A stretch of DNA of 64,000 nucleotides from Flavobacteriales bacterium. Its GTDB lineage: Bacteria; Bacteroidota; Bacteroidia; Flavobacteriales_F; PHOS-HE28. The notes under the pieces are model-generated. The model worked only from the letters and a program-made list of their open reading frames with translations, ran no database searches and was not told the origin of the DNA. Location: assembly GCA_016717305.1 (NCBI GenBank), contig JADKFY010000001.1, forward strand, positions 248,001 through 312,000, read 5' to 3'. The translations under genes were made by a program, and so were the position numbers. Shown here one piece after another: positions 59,664 to 64,000 of this stretch (position 1 is the stretch's first letter; the number at the start of each line of letters is the position of its first letter).

Positions 59664-59713
59664 CGTTGTTAATGGATAAGGGCGAGAGGTTCATCCCGAC
59701 CCAGTAGTACAGC

Positions 59714-60187
59714 TCAATATGCCACCTTATCCCCTTTACACTTCCACGCGTCGAAAACCACTTGCGCTTCATCCCGCAACAGAGTTTCTGTAAGGATACG
59801 GCGCTCCGCATAGGGAAGTGGCAACTCGTCGTAGATCAATTGATCGTCGAAACCGGCATCGGCCGCATCTTCGCGGGTGCATGCGAAGACTATGCGATCG
59901 GGCCGTGCCCAGTAGATGGCTCCCAAGCACATCGGGCAAGGCTCGCAACTAGTGTAGAGCACGCAGCCGGTCAATTGGGAATCGCCTAATGCGGCGCACG
60001 CTTCCCGGATCGCGACCACTTCGGCATGTGCGGTCGGGTCGTTACTGCTGGTTACACGATTGTTGCCACGCCCGACCACCGCTCCTTCCTTTACGATAAC
60101 ACAACCGAAAGGTCCGCCATCTCCCCGGTCCATGCCCGTGCGCGCCATAGCAATGGCTTCCCGTATGAATTGCTTGTCCTGATCCAT
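59714..60187 (-). CDS. Nucleoside deaminase, guanine deaminase-like
   Basis: A 157-residue zinc-dependent cytidine-deaminase-fold protein. It has HAEVVAIREAC (zinc His and catalytic Glu) and the CEPCPMC zinc pair, and a C-terminal FDDQLIYDELPLPYAERR. That tail and the GGPFGCVIVKEG start look like bacterial guanine deaminase (GuaD) rather than the tRNA adenosine deaminase TadA, though the families are close. The longer ORF adds 26 residues that are not conserved-looking; I start at MDQDKQFI. It is not operonic with the next gene, from which a terminator separates it. Confidence 0.82.
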   Translation of the reverse strand: MDQDKQFIREAIAMARTGMDRGDGGPFGCVIVKEGAVVGRGNNRVTSSNDPTAHAEVVAIREACAALGDSQLTGCVLYTSCEPCPMCLGAIYWARPDRIVFACTREDAADAGFDDQLIYDELPLPYAERRILTETLLRDEAQVVFDAWKCKGDKVAY

Positions 60188-60250
60188 TCCGTCCGTAAAG
60201 AAAGATGATCCCGATGAATGCCGACGGATCCGGGGATCCACTGAACGAAA

Positions 60251-60281
60251 AAGCGACAAGCCCAAATGGAACTTGTCGCTT
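60251..60281 (-). terminator. Rho-independent terminator
   Basis: Perfect 10-base arms AAGCGACAAG / CTTGTCGCTT with an 11-base loop, followed on the minus strand by TTTTTCG. It lies 23 bases after the small ORF stop. Confidence 0.8.
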
Positions 60282-60303
60282 CAATAAATACTCGGTCGAT
60301 CGA

Positions 60304-60444
60304 TCAAGCGAACCGCCCGCTCTGCAACATGCGTAGTTCGTTCAGCTTGCGTAACATGAACAAGTAGCGTTGTACATCACCGCTCAACATCAACTCCGTG
60401 GCTTGGCGCTTCAATTTCCGGTATTGGTCCATTGGGGTAAGCAT
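60304..60444 (-). CDS. Small 46-residue protein
   Basis: A 46-codon ORF reading MLTPMDQYRKLKRQATELM, then SGDVQRYLFMLRKLNELRM, then a short tail ending GRFA. Start and stop are unambiguous, and a strong terminator follows at once, as expected for an expressed small gene. The translation is an amphipathic helix pair rich in Lys, Arg, Leu and Met. I do not recognise a family; similar tiny helical proteins are annotated as hypothetical in Flavobacteriales. Position: between the deaminase and the divergent uridine kinase gene. Confidence 0.7.
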   Translation of the reverse strand: MLTPMDQYRKLKRQATELMLSGDVQRYLFMLRKLNELRMLQSGRFA

Positions 60445-60608
60445 GGTGGTTTGTTTTAAATGTTCTTTGTCTCCACATTTACGAATGCTGTGCCAAACTC
60501 GCCAAAAGCCCTGTGGGCAGTGGCTGTAGAATGGTCACCCGTCTTCTTAACGTGAACCAAGGAACTCTTCGTACACGATGGATACTCCTAATCGCTACTT
60601 TAGCGGCC

Positions 60609-61259
60609 ATGCATCAAGGTGCCTATTTGGTCGGGGTCGCTGGTGGAAGCGGCTCCGGAAAGACAACCTTGGTGCGCGCTTTATGTGCAGCACTTCCGGC
60701 CGGAATGGTCTGCCGGGTTTCCCAAGACGATTATTACTATCCCAAGGCGGACCAATTCATCGATCCGAACGGGAAGGTCAATTTCGACCTGCCAACAGCT
60801 GTGGACCTGGATGGTTTGGCGCGCGACCTAAGGACCCTTGTTTCCGGAGACTCCATTTTCAAGAAGGAATACACCTTCAATAATGACGCGAAAGAGCCGA
60901 AGTTGATCGAGCTACGCCCCGCACCAGTGCTCCTCGTTGAAGGGTTGTTCGTGCTGCACCACGAACCGATCAGGGAATTGTTCGATCTGCGCATCTTTAT
61001 TGATGCCAGTGAAGGTGCCCAGTTGGACCGCCGTTTGAAACGTGATAGCATGGAACGTGGTTATGGTACAGAGGATATCCTTTACCAATGGACAAACCAT
61101 GTACTGCCGGCCTACCGCAATTACTTAATGCCCCATAGGCACCTATGTGATCTCCACGTGGTGAACGAATCAGGCTTCGATCGCGGCGTGAAGGTGTTGC
61201 GCGATCATTTGATGCAAATGGCAGGTACCGTGGAGCCTATCGATATCGATAAGCTTTAG
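60609..61259 (+). CDS. udk: Uridine kinase
   Basis: A 216-residue cytoplasmic kinase that phosphorylates uridine or cytidine in pyrimidine salvage. It has the P-loop GVAGGSGSGKTTL near the N-terminus, the QDDYYYPK substrate motif, FDLPTAVDLDGL, a LVEGLFVLH strand and the lid region LDRRLKRDSMERGYG. These are standard for uridine kinases. In-frame starts up to 96 bases upstream exist but are Arg-rich and unlike the family. It is convergent with nadD with 12 bases between. Confidence 0.88.
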   Translation: MHQGAYLVGVAGGSGSGKTTLVRALCAALPAGMVCRVSQDDYYYPKADQFIDPNGKVNFDLPTAVDLDGLARDLRTLVSGDSIFKKEYTFNNDAKEPKLIELRPAPVLLVEGLFVLHHEPIRELFDLRIFIDASEGAQLDRRLKRDSMERGYGTEDILYQWTNHVLPAYRNYLMPHRHLCDLHVVNESGFDRGVKVLRDHLMQMAGTVEPIDIDKL

Positions 61260-61271
61260 TCCTTCCGAAGT

Positions 61272-61862
61272 TCAACTCTGGTACAACCGGTGCTCGCGGA
61301 TGTAATGCAACACGCGGGGTCGGACCTTGCCTTCAACGGTGCGCCAGGCTTTTAGATCTGCACGAATGCCAGTGCTCGATACATTGAGCATGGGGGCGTC
61401 CGCAACGATACGCACGCCAGGGTGGCCGTGGTAGATAGTTGCGGCCAAGTGGTCCTTCATGCCTTCACGCGGGTACACGCAAAGTTTGTGGTGTTCCAAG
61501 ATCTCTTCCGGGTCCTTCCACGTATGGAGCGTGGCAAGGTTGTCACTCCCGATGATCAACGAGAATTCGTGGTCCGGCCAACGACGGCGCATGAACCGGA
61601 AGCTGTCCGCAGTGTAGCTGGGCCTTGGTAGGTCTATCTCGAAGCCACTGGCCGCCAACCCTTCCTTGCCCTGCACCGCCAAACGCACCATGGCCAATCG
61701 ATGTTGGTCCGGGCTTAGCTCACGGTCCTGCTTGAACGGGTTCTGTGGTGTGACCACCAGCCAAACTTGTTCTAAATGGCACACCTTCAGCATATGCTCG
61801 GCGATGGCGATGTGCCCTTTGTGTGGCGGGTCGAATGAACCGAAAAGACAACCCACTTTCAT
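61272..61862 (-). CDS. nadD: Nicotinate-nucleotide adenylyltransferase
   Basis: A 196-residue enzyme that makes NaAD from NaMN and ATP in NAD synthesis. Motifs are GSFDPPHKGHIAIAEH (the GxFxPxHxGH nucleotidyltransferase signature), SLIIGSDNLATLHTWKDP and the C-terminal NVSSTGIRADL (the ISSTxIR motif). The longer ORF would overlap gmk; the ATG given here overlaps the gmk stop by four bases, so the two are coupled. Order yicC-gmk-nadD is common in Bacteroidota. Confidence 0.92.
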   Translation of the reverse strand: MKVGCLFGSFDPPHKGHIAIAEHMLKVCHLEQVWLVVTPQNPFKQDRELSPDQHRLAMVRLAVQGKEGLAASGFEIDLPRPSYTADSFRFMRRRWPDHEFSLIIGSDNLATLHTWKDPEEILEHHKLCVYPREGMKDHLAATIYHGHPGVRIVADAPMLNVSSTGIRADLKAWRTVEGKVRPRVLHYIREHRLYQS

Positions 61863-62431
61863 GCTTCCAGGAATTGGGATACCAATTGATGTGCCTGGGC
61901 GCACGCATGTTCCAAGGTGTCGTTCACCACAACGACGTCGAATTGGGAAGCAAAGGTCATTTCGTGTGCGGCCTTATCCACGCGTTTCTTCAAACTCTCC
62001 GGCGTTTCAGTTCCGCGAGCAAGCAAACGCTGTTCCAAAACTTCCACGGAGGGAGGGCTTACGAAGATGGCCAAAGCGCGATCACCAAATACCTTCTTCA
62101 AATGAAGTCCGCCAACGACATCCACATCGAAGATCGCGCTGTTCCCATGGCCCCAGATCCGATCGATCTCGCTACGTAAGGTGCCATAGAATTGGCCGGG
62201 ATAGACCTCTTCCCACTCCACGAACGAGTCGGTCGATATGCGCGTGCGGAAGTCATCGGCGGTGATGAAGAAGTAATCTTGTCCGTCCACTTCGTAAGAC
62301 CGTTTCGCCCGGCTGGTGGCGCTTACGGAGAAGGCCAACCGCAGACCCTGCGCCAAAAGGCTGCGCACGATCGTGGTCTTTCCAGCGCCCGACGGGGCCG
62401 ATATGATCACGCACTTTCCACTCGTCTCCAT
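61859..62431 (-). CDS. gmk: Guanylate kinase
   Basis: A 190-residue enzyme that phosphorylates GMP to GDP. The P-loop SAPSGAGKTT is near the start, followed by the GMP-binding SVSATSRAKRSYEVDGQDY, EWEEVYPGQFYG and IFDVDVVGGLHLKK. Length and layout are typical. It lies eight bases after yicC on the same strand and overlaps nadD by four bases, forming a yicC-gmk-nadD operon. Confidence 0.95.
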   Translation of the reverse strand: METSGKCVIISAPSGAGKTTIVRSLLAQGLRLAFSVSATSRAKRSYEVDGQDYFFITADDFRTRISTDSFVEWEEVYPGQFYGTLRSEIDRIWGHGNSAIFDVDVVGGLHLKKVFGDRALAIFVSPPSVEVLEQRLLARGTETPESLKKRVDKAAHEMTFASQFDVVVVNDTLEHACAQAHQLVSQFLEA

Positions 62432-62439
62432 GGGCTACT

Positions 62440-63309
62440 TCACAGTACGTTCAACACCTGTTCCTTGATCTTTTCCAACTCATCCTTCATCCGCACCACA
62501 ACCTGCTGGATAACCGCGTCATTGGCTTTGGAACCGAGCGTGTTGATCTCCCGGCCCATTTCCTGCGCTATGAAGCCGAGCTTACGGCCTTGCGGATCTT
62601 CTTGGGCCATGGTCTCGTGGAAGTAGGTGCAATGCGACCGCAACCGGACCTTCTCCTCGGTAACATCCATCTTCTCCAGATAGAAGACCAGCTCTTGTTC
62701 GAAACGGTCCTGATCCACTTTCGTTTCCAGTTCGGCCAATTTGCTACGCAGCTTTTCACGGGTGCGTTCAGCACGGCCAGGATCCAAAGTTTCTGACTCG
62801 GCCAGCAATTCGCCGATGCGGTCCACATGCGCGGCCAACACTTCTTGTAAGCGCTGTCCTTCGCTCTTGCGGAATGCATCGAAACCTGCAAGGGCGTTGC
62901 GTACAAGATCCAAGGTGTTGGAAATTTCTTCTTCACTGGCCGTTTCCGTTGCCGTGGTCACCACATCGGGCATGCGCAATACATGCGCGAGCAGGTCCGT
63001 GTGGGCTTCCGGGGCCACGCTCTTGCGGATCGCTTTCAGCTCTTCGTAATAGGCGCGTACCAATTCCGTATCGAATGAAATGCGCTTGTTGGAAAGGAAT
63101 CGATCGCCGGATATGCATACTTCGCTCTTGCCCCGTACGATCACATCCCCGGCCATTTGCCGCAGTTGCACCTCGTGTTCTTTGTAAGCTCCGGGTACCT
63201 TCAAGAACAGGTCCAATTGTTTTCCATTCAGCGAACGGACCTCAACGGTCACATTTCGATCGTTGGCGATCCCTTCGGCACGGCCGAAGCCTGTCATGGA
63301 ACGAAGCAT
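62440..63309 (-). CDS. yicC: YicC family endoribonuclease-like protein
   Basis: A 289-residue protein of the YicC family. It begins MLRSMTGFGRAEG, has the VEVRSLNGKQLDLFLKVP motif and ends with the DUF1732 pattern GRKLGFIAQEMGREINTLGSKAND then VVRMKDELEKIKEQVLNV. E. coli YicC has RNase activity and is linked to small RNA turnover. The 17 codons upstream are not conserved-looking, so I start at MLRSMTGF. First gene of the operon with gmk and nadD. Confidence 0.93.
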   Translation of the reverse strand: MLRSMTGFGRAEGIANDRNVTVEVRSLNGKQLDLFLKVPGAYKEHEVQLRQMAGDVIVRGKSEVCISGDRFLSNKRISFDTELVRAYYEELKAIRKSVAPEAHTDLLAHVLRMPDVVTTATETASEEEISNTLDLVRNALAGFDAFRKSEGQRLQEVLAAHVDRIGELLAESETLDPGRAERTREKLRSKLAELETKVDQDRFEQELVFYLEKMDVTEEKVRLRSHCTYFHETMAQEDPQGRKLGFIAQEMGREINTLGSKANDAVIQQVVVRMKDELEKIKEQVLNVL

Positions 63310-63409
63310 GTTCTTTTCCTGTTGCGGCCAAAGGTAGACTGATGAATGGATGGTGATCACCGACGGCAGGTAATGGATCGGTCACATCGATCAACTCCTT
63401 TTCTGTTCT

Positions 63410-64000
63410 TCATGCAACTCGAGTCTCTGGCCTCCCCACCAAGTAAACACCCGTGAAGATCGCCGCGGCGCACAACAACTGCGGAAGGCCAAGCTGTGCA
63501 ACATGATCGCCCGGTATACCCAAGCGTTCGGGGCCGACCCGCACGAACAACCACGTGGATACGGCGGCCATGAAAGGCTGCATGTAGATGTAGGTGCCTA
63601 CCACCGTTGGACTGATCAGCCGCAATGCCCAAGTGTTCAGCAAGTACGCAACGAAGGTCACCATCACCACAACAAAAATGATCGCGACCAGGATGGGCCT
63701 TGTCAAGGCCTGCCATTCCACCGCATTGAATTCACTCCACCCAAACGGTAGAACAAGCACCAGGCCCACTAAGAACGACCACGACATCACCGTTACGGCG
63801 GTGTACTTGCGCATCAATGGCTTGACCAGTACCAAGTATACCCCATAACTGATGGCGTTAATGAGAATGAACAGGTCACCCAACCGAGTGGCTCCGGTCA
63901 CTGCAGCGTTCGGCTTTAGCACGATCAGCGCGAGTGCTCCGGCGGCGCCCAGGAACACACCGAACGACTTGAGGTAAGTGATGCGCTCTTTAAGAAGGAT
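63410..64000 (-). CDS. EamA/DMT family transporter, partial
   Basis: C-terminal part of a membrane transporter; its start lies beyond the window edge. The frame is open to the last base. At least six hydrophobic segments are visible (for example VFLGAAGALALIVL, LGDLFILINAISYGVYLVLV, AVTVMSWSFLVGLVLVLPF and ILVAIIFVVVMVTFVAYLL), in the drug/metabolite exporter arrangement of EamA domains, with the motif LISPTVVGTYIYMQPFMA near the end. Substrate cannot be told. Confidence 0.82.
   Translation of the reverse strand: MLLKERITYLKSFGVFLGAAGALALIVLKPNAAVTGATRLGDLFILINAISYGVYLVLVKPLMRKYTAVTVMSWSFLVGLVLVLPFGWSEFNAVEWQALTRPILVAIIFVVVMVTFVAYLLNTWALRLISPTVVGTYIYMQPFMAAVSTWLFVRVGPERLGIPGDHVAQLGLPQLLCAAAIFTGVYLVGRPETRVA

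Noticed and set aside
1..64000. CRISPR arrays, rRNA genes and insertion sequences
   Set aside because: I saw no spaced short direct repeats of CRISPR type, no rRNA and no transposase.

Overview
The window looks like chromosome from a Bacteroidota, most likely Flavobacteriales, bacterium. The evidence is several type IX secretion system (T9SS) C-terminal sorting domains of both type A and type B, three PorP/SprF proteins, an OmpA/PorE-like protein, SprB-type giant adhesins, a carboxypeptidase-regulatory-domain TonB-dependent receptor, promoters of the TAnnTTTG type, and little sign of Shine-Dalgarno sequences. Three spots look like consensus errors or broken genes (16460-17240 and 45504), which suggests a draft or metagenome-derived assembly. 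Genus assignment is not possible from the sequence alone.

Layout. 1-2000: the end of tryptophanase, a QueD-like enzyme, a DUF302 protein and a Crp/Fnr regulator. 2370-8163: a plus-strand operon that starts with a T9SS-secreted lysyl-oxidase-like copper enzyme, followed by a membrane polyferredoxin-TPR protein, a c-type cytochrome, a DUF5777 beta-barrel and a cytochrome-domain lipoprotein. This reads as an envelope electron-transfer module. 8263-13413: a convergent minus-strand operon with an Rrf2 regulator, a CcoN-like heme-copper oxidase, a CcoO-CcoP-like diheme cytochrome, two unknown small membrane proteins, a truncated hemoglobin and the RIC di-iron repair protein. It looks like respiratory defence against nitric oxide or low oxygen. 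The oxidase subunit has a Gln where cbb3 enzymes have a conserved Glu.

14467-27176: a minus-strand surface-protein locus with a TonB-dependent receptor and four paralogous secreted proteins that share an N-terminal domain I do not recognise, plus a beta-helix protein with a dockerin-like tail. One paralog is broken inside a 46-residue repeat array. 27443-31145: an HNH endonuclease, a beta-propeller/PKD T9SS protein and a universal stress protein, separated by noncoding stretches.

31531-55177: three consecutive adhesin-plus-PorP/SprF cassettes, all plus strand and closely packed, ending in an OmpA-like protein. The adhesins are about 335, 3120 and 2665 residues. The middle one has about 33 SprB repeats with a four-unit higher-order period. 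The last has about 30 copies of a different repeat. 55216-64000: housekeeping genes: polysaccharide deacetylase, a DUF2723 membrane protein, tRNA-Gln, a nucleoside deaminase, a 46-residue conserved-looking protein, uridine kinase, nadD, gmk, yicC and a partial EamA transporter. The 3' end of tRNA-Gln is copied twice just downstream, once inverted and once direct, and forms a long hairpin with the gene.
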